Assembly: GCA_000435475.1 (NCBI GenBank)
Contig: FR896070.1
Span: 71,730 to 78,473 of the forward strand
Direction of reading: 5' to 3'
Length of the DNA stretch: 6,744 nucleotides
DNA from: Cryptobacterium sp. CAG:338
GTDB taxonomy: Bacteria > Actinomycetota > Coriobacteriia > Coriobacteriales > Eggerthellaceae
Shown: piece after piece, positions 1-5,340 of the stretch
Numbering within the stretch: position 1 is the stretch's first letter
How the letters are laid out: every line of letters begins with the position of its first letter
Made by a program: the position numbers and the translations under genes
Notes under the pieces: model-generated
Databases searched by the model: none
The model's input: the letters and a program-made list of their open reading frames with translations, nothing else
Told to the model about the DNA's origin: nothing

Positions 1-1497
1 TAATGCACGCGCAATGGAGATACGCTGACGTTCTCCTCCGGAAAGCTTGGTACCATTCTCGCCAATAGGAGTGTCATATCCTTGCGATAAACGAAGCGCA
101 AATTCATCGCAATTTGCAGCCCGTGCAGCAGCTAATACTTCCTCATCGGTCGCATCACGTCTCCCTAAACGAATATTTTCTCTAATCGTATCGTCAAAGA
201 GTAAAACATCCTGAAATACAACCGCATAATCCTTCAACAGCACTTCAGGATCTACCGTAGAAATATCTATGCCGCCAACCAAAACTCGGCCATCACTAGG
301 ATCCCAAAATCGTGCTGCAAGCTTTGAGCACGTAGATTTACCACTTCCACTCGGGCCAACCAACGCAGTAACTTCTCCCTCGCAAGCGCTAAAACTCACC
401 TCATGCAGCACCTGCTCCTCCGCACCCTTACCATAAGAAAAAGAAACTTTATCGAATACCACGGTATGACCTTGAGGTTCAAACTGCTCTGCTCCTACCG
501 CTATTGGCTCTTCATAAAACGACTTCATACGAGCTGCTGCTGTTTGTGCTGAAAATAGTTCGGCAATAAGCATCATCGCTTGATCAAAAGGAGCATATAT
601 ACGAGACACCACCAACAAGAAACAAAACAACACCATAAACGTGCAGCTTCCCTCGAGGATAAAGGCAGCGCCCGCAACAATCGTACTTGCCAAACCTAAG
701 CGAAGCACAATCTGAGAACCGTTCACACAGATCCCCGTCACCAGCTCGCCTTTTATAGTCTGTTTTTCCGACGCGTCAATATCACGTTTTATTCCCTCTA
801 AATAACGTTCAACCTGATTTGTTGCACGCACTTCACGTACGCACTCTAAAGCTTCCTGAATATCGTCAGATACCTGCAGGTTTTTAAGGCGTGTCTTTCG
901 CATAAGAGGAGAAAGCATTTTTCTACTCGCGAACAGAAGAATAAAAGCAACGGGAACACTCCATAAGGCCACCAAAGCAAGTCGCCAGTCAAAAACAAAC
1001 AACCCCACAGCCGCAATGCCCAAAGTTACATAAGCGCCATACAACTCAGGTAAGACATGACTGTAGGCATGTTCGGTAATTTTGACATCACCCATGATCG
1101 TTTCAGTTAAGTCAGCCAGATCACGCTTTCCGAAAAAAGACAAGGGAAGCTTACGTAAGCGTTCAGCTAAGCCAATACGCTGTCTTCCGCTTTCGTTGTA
1201 TATAACTCCGTATTGGTAGTAGTAAGCGTAATATTCTGCAACCAGCAAAAGTACAATAAATACTACGAGCAGAATCCAAAAAGGAATTCCTAGCCCAGCT
1301 TGTTCCATCAGAGGAATAGGGCCCCATAAACTAGGCATGGCATCGCCTTGAGTATAGGCGGCAACCACACCATCCATCAGCATATACAAAAGCCCTATAC
1401 CCATAAAAATTATCAGATTAGCCACCGCTGTCCATACCGTTCCAAGCCGTACATTACGTACACCTTCGTCGGTTAAGGCGTATTTTTCTTTCAGCAT
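1..1497 (-). CDS. ABC transporter half-protein, permease-ATPase fusion (3' end cut by window edge)
   Basis: The reading frame is open from ATG at 1497 to the window edge (499 residues seen). The N-terminal half is a six-helix exporter-fold membrane domain; hydrophobic segments are clear near residues 20-39, 71-97, 155-195 and 260-298. The nucleotide-binding domain follows, with Walker A GPSGSGKST (381-389), Q-loop Gln429 and signature LSGGERQR (485-492). Walker B and the H-loop, about 80-100 residues, lie outside the window; what is visible is intact, so this is edge truncation and not a pseudogene. The start is fixed by the preceding gene: that gene's TAA directly abuts this ATG, and a GGTGA Shine-Dalgarno word sits five bases upstream (1503-1507). 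That spacing suggests translational coupling and a heterodimer with the neighbouring half-transporter. By family the fold could export drugs or lipids, or import ferric siderophores as YbtP/YbtQ and IrtA/IrtB do. The divergent PchR-like regulator favours siderophore or metal-chelate uptake, which is inference. Confidence 0.93.
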   Translation of the reverse strand, partial: MLKEKYALTDEGVRNVRLGTVWTAVANLIIFMGIGLLYMLMDGVVAAYTQGDAMPSLWGPIPLMEQAGLGIPFWILLVVFIVLLLVAEYYAYYYQYGVIYNESGRQRIGLAERLRKLPLSFFGKRDLADLTETIMGDVKITEHAYSHVLPELYGAYVTLGIAAVGLFVFDWRLALVALWSVPVAFILLFASRKMLSPLMRKTRLKNLQVSDDIQEALECVREVRATNQVERYLEGIKRDIDASEKQTIKGELVTGICVNGSQIVLRLGLASTIVAGAAFILEGSCTFMVLFCFLLVVSRIYAPFDQAMMLIAELFSAQTAAARMKSFYEEPIAVGAEQFEPQGHTVVFDKVSFSYGKGAEEQVLHEVSFSACEGEVTALVGPSGSGKSTCSKLAARFWDPSDGRVLVGGIDISTVDPEVLLKDYAVVFQDVLLFDDTIRENIRLGRRDATDEEVLAAARAANCDEFALRLSQGYDTPIGENGTKLSGGERQRISIARAL

Positions 1498-3315
1498 TTA
1501 GCTCACCGCCTTTTCTTCACGCGCAATTCTCCACGTTGCCGCGCGCTCGTAATCTGCCCACATGCGCGCATACAGTCCTCTATGGTCAAGGAGTTCTTTG
1601 TGAGTGCCCTGCTCTGCTACTCTGCCCTCAGAGAGAACCACGATGCAATCAGCATTTCGCACCGTAGAAAGACGATGAGCAATCATAAGGACCGTTCTTC
1701 CTTGAGTAAGCTTGTTGAACGCTTTTTGAATAAGTGCTTCATTCTCGGGATCCGCAAACGCAGTTGCCTCATCAAGAACTACGATATCTGCCTGTTTCAA
1801 AATGGCACGAGCTAGCATGAGACGCTGCACTTCGCCTCCAGAAAGATATACATTTTTTGCGCCATAAACCGTATCGATGCCCTCTGGGAGCTTTGCAATA
1901 ATGTCGTCACACTGAGCTGCGTGAAGTGCTTCTAGGACTTCTTCTCGCGTCGCATCGGGGCGTGATGCTCGAACATTTTCTAAAATGCTCTGCTTGAATA
2001 AGCGATTAGACTGGAACACAAACGCAACTTTATCCATGAGCACTTTCGGATCAACGGCACGCACATCTACTCCGCCAACAGACACGCTTCCCCGCAAGAC
2101 ATCCCAAAAGCGTGGAACCAACGCTGCTGCACTAGACTTTCCGCTACCTGATTGCCCCACCAAGGCAACAGTTGAGCCCGAAGGAACGCTAAAGGTTACT
2201 TCCTCGAGAGCATTTCGATCGGCTCCTTCATAAGCAAAGGAAACTCTATCGAAAACAATTGAGGCATCAACGGGCATCTTTCCTTCCGAAACAGGCTCAA
2301 TGATGGGTGCTTTCAAAATACCCTTAACTCGTTGGAGTGCATCAACAGACACCTGAGCGGCTTCCGACATGAACATTACCCGCGTCATAGCGGTGGGAAT
2401 AATGGCAGTAAAAATAGCGTAAAATGCCACATCAGCAATAAAAATGCCCCAATTTGTCTCCCCGGGCAATAAAAGCAAAACAATCGGAATGAGAAACACT
2501 ATTGCGCCATTAATTACGGTCAAAGACAACGACTGAGGTATACGACACCAAGTAACGGCATACTCTCGCGCCATATGACTAAAATCCTGAATGGCATCAT
2601 AAAAAGCTTTGAAAGAATACACTGTTTGCTGAAACACTTTCACAACCGGAATGCCGCGTACATATTCGGTACCCGTTTGATTCATACGCACCAAAGCGTC
2701 TTGGTATTTAGTCATAAACTCCATACCACGCCCGCCCATCATGTAGAACATGCACAAAATAGAAATGATTACCGGCACAAGACAGACAAGCCCCAAGCGC
2801 CAATCAAAAACGAAAAATAAAACAAGCATGCCTACAATCATGGCAAGAGAGCCTGCCGTATCGGGAATCTTATGCGCCAACAATCCCTCAGTCTCAGAAG
2901 CACATCCGTCCACCACACGACGTAGCGCACCCGAAGCATGAGTATCAAAATATCCCAAGGCGGTGTTCATAAGATGTTCTGTCGTTTGTTTGCGCATGTT
3001 CGAGGCACAACGGAATGCCGCTAGGTGAGTGCACATAAGCGCCGCAAAATACAGAACAATAGAGATGATCGCGAAAACAAGAGCAGCCCATCCGTAGTTC
3101 CCGATATTTGAAGCTTCACTCCAATTTGGCGCTACTGCAAGCAAGTCTCGCGCCACCAACCAAATACAAAGATAAGGAGCAAAGCTCACAAGCATAGAAA
3201 GAGCCGAAAGAGCACAGCCAATATAGGTTAGTATTTTGCGATTCCCCGCAAAATCGAGAAGCTGCGTTATGTTTCCGCGCTTTTCACCTGATTTTTGATT
3301 ATCTTCTTTACTCAT
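1498..3315 (-). CDS. ABC transporter half-protein, permease-ATPase fusion (first gene of operon)
   Basis: This is a complete 605-residue half-transporter, a normal length for the family. Membrane segments lie near residues 28-56, 75-98, 152-190 (two) and 262-310 (two). The ATPase domain has Walker A GQSGSGKSS (387-395), Q-loop Gln435, signature LSGGE (491-495), Walker B IVVLDEA (511-517) with catalytic Glu516, and H-loop His547, so it should be hydrolysis-competent. The reading frame extends upstream to an ATG at 3360, but the start at 3315 is preferred because a strong GGAGGTG Shine-Dalgarno lies just ahead of it and the extra 15 residues look like leader. No siderophore-interacting reductase domain, as found in IrtA, is present. 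The gene leads the operon with the next half-transporter and is divergent from an AraC-family regulator. Its promoter region contains a candidate metal-repressor box and a direct repeat. Likely role: one half of a heterodimeric siderophore or metal-chelate importer, with small-molecule exporter as the main alternative. Confidence 0.95.
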   Translation of the reverse strand: MSKEDNQKSGEKRGNITQLLDFAGNRKILTYIGCALSALSMLVSFAPYLCIWLVARDLLAVAPNWSEASNIGNYGWAALVFAIISIVLYFAALMCTHLAAFRCASNMRKQTTEHLMNTALGYFDTHASGALRRVVDGCASETEGLLAHKIPDTAGSLAMIVGMLVLFFVFDWRLGLVCLVPVIISILCMFYMMGGRGMEFMTKYQDALVRMNQTGTEYVRGIPVVKVFQQTVYSFKAFYDAIQDFSHMAREYAVTWCRIPQSLSLTVINGAIVFLIPIVLLLLPGETNWGIFIADVAFYAIFTAIIPTAMTRVMFMSEAAQVSVDALQRVKGILKAPIIEPVSEGKMPVDASIVFDRVSFAYEGADRNALEEVTFSVPSGSTVALVGQSGSGKSSAAALVPRFWDVLRGSVSVGGVDVRAVDPKVLMDKVAFVFQSNRLFKQSILENVRASRPDATREEVLEALHAAQCDDIIAKLPEGIDTVYGAKNVYLSGGEVQRLMLARAILKQADIVVLDEATAFADPENEALIQKAFNKLTQGRTVLMIAHRLSTVRNADCIVVLSEGRVAEQGTHKELLDHRGLYARMWADYERAATWRIAREEKAVS

Positions 3316-3318
3316 ATT

Positions 3319-3325
3319 CACCTCC
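3319..3325 (-). promoter_or_regulatory. Strong ribosome binding site that sets the first ABC gene start
   Basis: The minus strand reads GGAGGTG here, five bases from GGAGG to the ATG at 3315. It supports that start over the in-frame ATG at 3360, which has no comparable site. Confidence 0.85.
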
Positions 3326-3337
3326 AGTTTCTTGATT

Positions 3338-3361
3338 GTTAGACATGGGTAACTTATCATG
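3338..3361 (-). promoter_or_regulatory. Candidate promoter and metal-repressor-like box for the ABC operon
   Basis: On the minus strand a possible -10 (CATGAT at 3356-3361, or the overlapping GATAAG at 3353-3358) runs directly into GTTACCCATG and then TCTAAC. With CATGAT, a -35-like TTAAGA sits 18 bp upstream (3380-3385). Neither hexamer is strong, which suits a promoter that needs an activator. The stretch from 3358 down to 3337 matches the flavodoxin promoter at 16 of 22 positions. In the opposite orientation it matches the textbook DtxR/IdeR box TTAGGTTAGCCTAACCTAA at 12 of 19 positions. Control by a DtxR-type regulator is inference from this resemblance. Confidence 0.35.
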
Positions 3362-3379
3362 ACGAAAGAACCGCTTATC
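3353..3379. repeat. Direct repeat CTTATC, 21 bp apart, in the divergent promoter region
   Basis: CTTATC occurs at 3353-3358 and again at 3374-3379 in the same orientation, a 21-bp start-to-start spacing (two helical turns). AraC-family proteins typically bind two direct half-sites about 21 bp apart next to the promoter they activate. The adjacent regulator gene therefore makes this a plausible operator. The repeat is only six bases and one copy overlaps the candidate -10, so it may be chance. Confidence 0.3.
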
Positions 3380-3445
3380 TCTTAAGAAAAATATTCGGAC
3401 GTTTTCGAAAATAGTTAGCAAAAAGCAAAAGGAAGTGCTCTTGTT

Positions 3446-4402
3446 ATGAGCGATTTCGCAGATAAAATCACTAAACCACTTCGAACTTTTATCGAGCCGC
3501 AACTTGAGCAACTCAATATCTCTGCCCGAAGCGTTTCCTGCGGAATAATTGGAACCGTTTCGCCTGAGATCGGAAAAGGCTATGTATGGGCTGCAGATCT
3601 TGATGGGGATTGCCTCATTTCTGCACACCATCTTGTGCTTAACAAACCTAAAGCACTCGAAGAACACCCGACTCCTTACAGTTGCATTTGTTCCGCATCT
3701 GCAGCAACCGTCCAAGCCTCCAAGGAGCTAACAATAGACCACCCCCGCCCCTTAGAGAATCTTTGCACCTTCTCTAGTGAGGGCGGATGCGTCTCGTGCA
3801 CCCTTGAAGCCCAAATTCCTTACGATTCGATAAGCATCAGTTACACTCCGTCGTTTTTTAAGAAGCTCGAAGCGCGTTATCCAGGTGAGTTTAGGGATCT
3901 ACCCGAACGTATGAATAATCTTCAAGCAGCTATGCTGCCCGATGAATTAAAAAACTTATTGCGCACACTTGAACCATCCCGAGCAACCCTTACTGGTTCA
4001 ACTCTCTATTTTCAAGCAAAAGTATTTGAAGCTATCAGCCTTTTGGCACCCTACGCAGTTTCCGGCGCCACTCACAAAAGCACCCAAGACCTTGTAGAAG
4101 ACATAAAAAATTATCTTCGTACTAACTATTCGCACCATATAACTTTAGACACCTTGTCAGAAACTTTTTATGTCAGTCGTTCAAAGATGTGCGCCGCATT
4201 CCAGGAATCAACCCAATGCAGTATTGGTTCTTATCTTCGTTCCTACCGTATCGCTCAAGCATGCGATTTATTAGGGAATACAAATTTAAGCATGGCAGAA
4301 ATAGGATGCTTGGTAGGCTACCCTCGTGCCTCTAGTTTTAGTGAAGCTTTCTTACGCGAGGTAGGAACCACCCCTCGCGCATGGCGACGCGCCTTGAAAT
4401 AG
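3446..4402 (+). CDS. AraC-family transcriptional regulator, PchR/YbtA-like
   Basis: A 318-residue DNA-binding regulator. The C-terminal 105 residues form the usual pair of helix-turn-helix motifs: the first near 215-260 (ITLDTLSETFYVSRSKM, then AAFQ) and the second near 281-315 (MAEIGCLVGYPRASSFSEAF, then a TTPRAWRR ending). The N-terminal 200 residues would bind the effector. A linker helix with STLYFQAKVFEAISLL (185-200) resembles the region before the HTH in PchR-type siderophore regulators. Five cysteines crowd residues 80-118 (Cys80, 82, 107, 115, 118), including a CxC and a CxxC. Start: the only plausible ATG, with AAAGGAAG about 10 bases upstream, a somewhat long spacing. It is divergent from the ABC operon, the classic arrangement for a local activator that senses the transported ligand. 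Family assignment is firm; siderophore sensing is inference, and other small-molecule effectors are possible. Confidence 0.93.
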   Translation: MSDFADKITKPLRTFIEPQLEQLNISARSVSCGIIGTVSPEIGKGYVWAADLDGDCLISAHHLVLNKPKALEEHPTPYSCICSASAATVQASKELTIDHPRPLENLCTFSSEGGCVSCTLEAQIPYDSISISYTPSFFKKLEARYPGEFRDLPERMNNLQAAMLPDELKNLLRTLEPSRATLTGSTLYFQAKVFEAISLLAPYAVSGATHKSTQDLVEDIKNYLRTNYSHHITLDTLSETFYVSRSKMCAAFQESTQCSIGSYLRSYRIAQACDLLGNTNLSMAEIGCLVGYPRASSFSEAFLREVGTTPRAWRRALK

Positions 4403-4489
4403 GTATGTATCAAATACAAAACGAGATGAAATAAGCAAAACAAATCAAACGATGAATCAATTGATTACTTAGTTCTGCTTTGTTTTTTC
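4403..4489 (+). other. AT-rich spacer after the regulator with palindrome and weak terminator-like dyad
   Basis: No gene is visible. A perfect 12-bp palindrome AATCAATTGATT lies at 4455-4466. It sits between 8-bp complementary arms AAAACAAA (4437-4444) and TTTGTTTT (4479-4486), which run into a T-rich tract (4483-4490). This could end the regulator transcript, but the stem is almost all A/T and the loop is long, so it is a weak intrinsic terminator. The palindrome could instead be a protein site, since it lies 24 bp upstream of the flavodoxin -35. Confidence 0.25.
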
Positions 4490-4518
4490 TTGACTCACCT
4501 ATGGATTTATCCTATAAG
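4490..4518 (+). promoter_or_regulatory. Sigma-70-type promoter of the flavodoxin gene
   Basis: TTGACT (4490-4495) and TATAAG (4513-4518) are separated by exactly 17 bp, each one mismatch from consensus (TTGACA, TATAAT). Transcription would begin near 4525, leaving a leader of about 100 nt before the flavodoxin ATG at 4629. This is the best promoter in the window, and the gene can be expected to be strongly expressed when not repressed. Confidence 0.75.
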
Positions 4519-4532
4519 TTAGCCTTGGTAAA
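4514..4532 (+). promoter_or_regulatory. Candidate DtxR/IdeR-like operator over the flavodoxin -10 and start site
   Basis: The core GTTAGCCT (4518-4525) is identical to the centre of the DtxR/IdeR consensus TTAGGTTAGCCTAACCTAA, and 12 of 19 positions match overall. Its position over the -10 and start site is where an iron-loaded repressor would block RNA polymerase. The right half-site is poor, so only one half is convincing. A related sequence overlies the ABC-operon promoter. Iron control is inference. Confidence 0.35.
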
Positions 4533-4539
4533 CATAATC

Positions 4540-4606
4540 GATAAACTGACCCTAGTTAAAGCATCTCAACCTCTTTATACAGAGTGCTTTTGAAGAGCAG
4601 TTTATC
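4540..4606 (+). promoter_or_regulatory. Nested stem-loop in the flavodoxin 5' leader
   Basis: A perfect 9-bp outer stem pairs GATAAACTG (4540-4548) with CAGTTTATC (4598-4606). Inside it a second stem pairs AAAGCATCT (4558-4566) with AGAGTGCTTT (4581-4590), nine pairs with one bulged G at 4584 and a 14-nt loop (4567-4580). The structure ends about 10 nt before the AAGGAG Shine-Dalgarno. It does not resemble the large FMN element or any riboswitch I recognise. It may affect mRNA stability or translation, or the outer arms may be a spread-out operator. Confidence 0.45.
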
Positions 4607-4616
4607 CCTCTTCTTG

Positions 4617-4622
4617 AAGGAG
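4617..4622 (+). promoter_or_regulatory. Ribosome binding site that sets the flavodoxin start
   Basis: AAGGAG lies six bases before ATG 4629. A pyrimidine run immediately upstream (CCCTCTTCTT, 4606-4615) can partly pair with it (CTCTT against AAGGAG with one bulged G), so the site may be weakly masked in a local hairpin. Confidence 0.7.
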
Positions 4623-4628
4623 ACACAT

Positions 4629-5054
4629 ATGAACAACGTTGCAATCGTCTATTGGAGCGGCACAGGAAATACGGAAGCCATGGCAGATCTTATCGCCCAG
4701 GGCGCTGAAGCAGCAGGCGCCACGGTAGAAATCATCCATTGCTCTTCGTTTACCGCAGATCAATTGGACAACTTTGACGCAATCGCCTTTGGTTGCCCTG
4801 CTATGGGAGACGAAGAACTTGAGGACTTGGAATTTCTTCCTTTGTACGATGAAATAGAGCCTTTGCTGGGAGATATGCCTACTGCCCTATTTGGATCCTA
4901 TGACTGGAATAACGGAGAATGGATGGAATACTGGCTGCAACGCGCCGAAGAAGCAGGGGTTCATGTCATTGGAAATGCTATCGCTAAAGATTATCCTTTC
5001 GACGAAGATGCAGCCAAGTGCGAAAAGTTAGGCGAATTGCTCGCAAGCGCGTAA
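4629..5054 (+). CDS. Short-chain flavodoxin, clostridial type
   Basis: A 141-residue soluble FMN electron carrier, the normal size for short-chain flavodoxins (about 138-148). The N-terminal beta strand leads into the FMN phosphate loop WSGTGNT (9-15). The first flavin-flanking loop is GCPAMGDEELED (55-66), matching the GCSAMGDE region of Clostridium beijerinckii flavodoxin. The second, GSYDWNNGEWM (89-99), supplies Tyr91/Trp93 for stacking on the flavin, where the clostridial protein has SYGWGDGKWM. The protein is strongly acidic, as expected for docking to basic redox partners. The frame extends upstream to 4584, but ATG 4629 is chosen because AAGGAG (4617-4622) lies six bases before it and the phosphate loop then falls at the canonical position. 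Flavodoxins replace ferredoxin in low-potential electron transfer, often under iron limitation. This fits the neighbouring putative siderophore system, but the gene has its own promoter and is not in that operon. Confidence 0.96.
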   Translation: MNNVAIVYWSGTGNTEAMADLIAQGAEAAGATVEIIHCSSFTADQLDNFDAIAFGCPAMGDEELEDLEFLPLYDEIEPLLGDMPTALFGSYDWNNGEWMEYWLQRAEEAGVHVIGNAIAKDYPFDEDAAKCEKLGELLASA

Positions 5055-5069
5055 CTTCGATAAACGCGC
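5047..5069 (+). terminator. Weak hairpin spanning the flavodoxin stop codon
   Basis: GCGCGT (5047-5052) pairs with ACGCGC (5064-5069) around an 11-nt loop that includes the TAA stop. The nearest T-rich bases (CTTTTAT, near 5080-5086) lie about 10 nt downstream, so this is a poor intrinsic terminator. It could be a stability element. No better plus-strand terminator is seen before the repeat array. Confidence 0.25.
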
Positions 5070-5127
5070 AAATCCGATACTTTTATAGCATCCCTGGTCG
5101 TAACCGCCTACAGCTAGTTCTTGTTTC

Positions 5128-5246
5128 GGACGTTTTGAGTCCTCGGGCGATTTGAATCCCTAGGCGTTTTGAGTCCTCGGGAGATTTGGGGACCCAAACA
5201 TTTTGAATCCCCAGTCGATTTGAAGGCCCAGACAATTTGGGGCCCA
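5128..5246. repeat. Tandem array of seven degenerate 17-bp units
   Basis: Seven head-to-tail units of exactly 17 bp cover this stretch, with an approximate consensus RGRCGWTTTGARTCCCC. The TTTG core and one downstream C are invariant: the G of TTTG falls at 5137, 5154, 5171, 5188, 5205, 5222 and 5239. Units 1 and 3 are nearly identical (15 of 17). The base before TTTG alternates T and A through units 1-6, giving a hint of a 34-bp higher-order unit. Units 4 and 7, with the first bases of the following unit, contain palindromes (TTTGGG-GA-CCCAAA and TTTGGGGCCCAAA). The array sits between the convergent flavodoxin and BASS genes. There are no spacers, so it is not CRISPR, and 17 is not a multiple of three, so it is not a coding repeat. 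Function is unknown: candidates are a protein-binding array, a structured 3' UTR, or a genome-wide intergenic repeat family. Confidence 0.92.
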
Positions 5247-5248
5247 AA

Positions 5249-5290
5249 CAAAATAAAAATTCCGGGATTGATGGCCGTCAATCCCGGAAT
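5249..5290 (-). terminator. Strong intrinsic terminator of the BASS transporter gene
   Basis: A perfect 13-bp stem pairs positions 5259-5271 with 5278-5290 (ATTCCGGGATTGA and TCAATCCCGGAAT) around a 6-nt loop. On the minus strand it is followed directly by TTTTATTTTG (5258-5249), the expected U-tract, about 50 nt after the transporter stop. On the plus strand the hairpin is followed by CGTTCAAAAAACC with no T run, so it works as a classical terminator in one direction only. It borders the 17-bp repeat array. Confidence 0.92.
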
Positions 5291-5340
5291 CGTTCAAAAA
5301 ACCTTTATGTCTGTCAAGCCGTGGCTTATTAAAAATTGAT

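Noticed and set aside
1582..2941. Plus-strand short frames opposite the ABC gene
   Set aside because: They lie antisense to conserved ATPase and membrane motifs and lack ribosome sites; complement shadows.
1..3315. Phage, insertion sequence or toxin-antitoxin element
   Set aside because: No transposase, integrase, terminal repeats or small paired genes were seen anywhere in the window.
3316..3360. N-terminal extension of the first ABC protein to ATG 3360
   Set aside because: The strong GGAGGTG lies inside this stretch and points to ATG 3315; the extra residues do not resemble the family.
3308..3715. Minus-strand frame antisense to the AraC gene
   Set aside because: Shadow of two well-supported genes; no ribosome site and no recognisable domain.
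4525..4628. FMN or other known riboswitch before flavodoxin
   Set aside because: The leader is too short and lacks the multi-stem conserved blocks of the FMN element; no other known motif was recognised.
4584..4628. N-terminal extension of flavodoxin to 4584
   Set aside because: Flavodoxins begin directly with the first beta strand, and AAGGAG precedes ATG 4629; the extension overlaps the leader stem.
5128..5246. CRISPR array
   Set aside because: Units are 17 bp and contiguous with no unique spacers, and no cas gene is nearby.
5316..5327. AAGCCGTGGCTT dyad after the BASS stop as a terminator
   Set aside because: Short stem with almost no loop and no T run; the hairpin at 5259-5290 explains termination.
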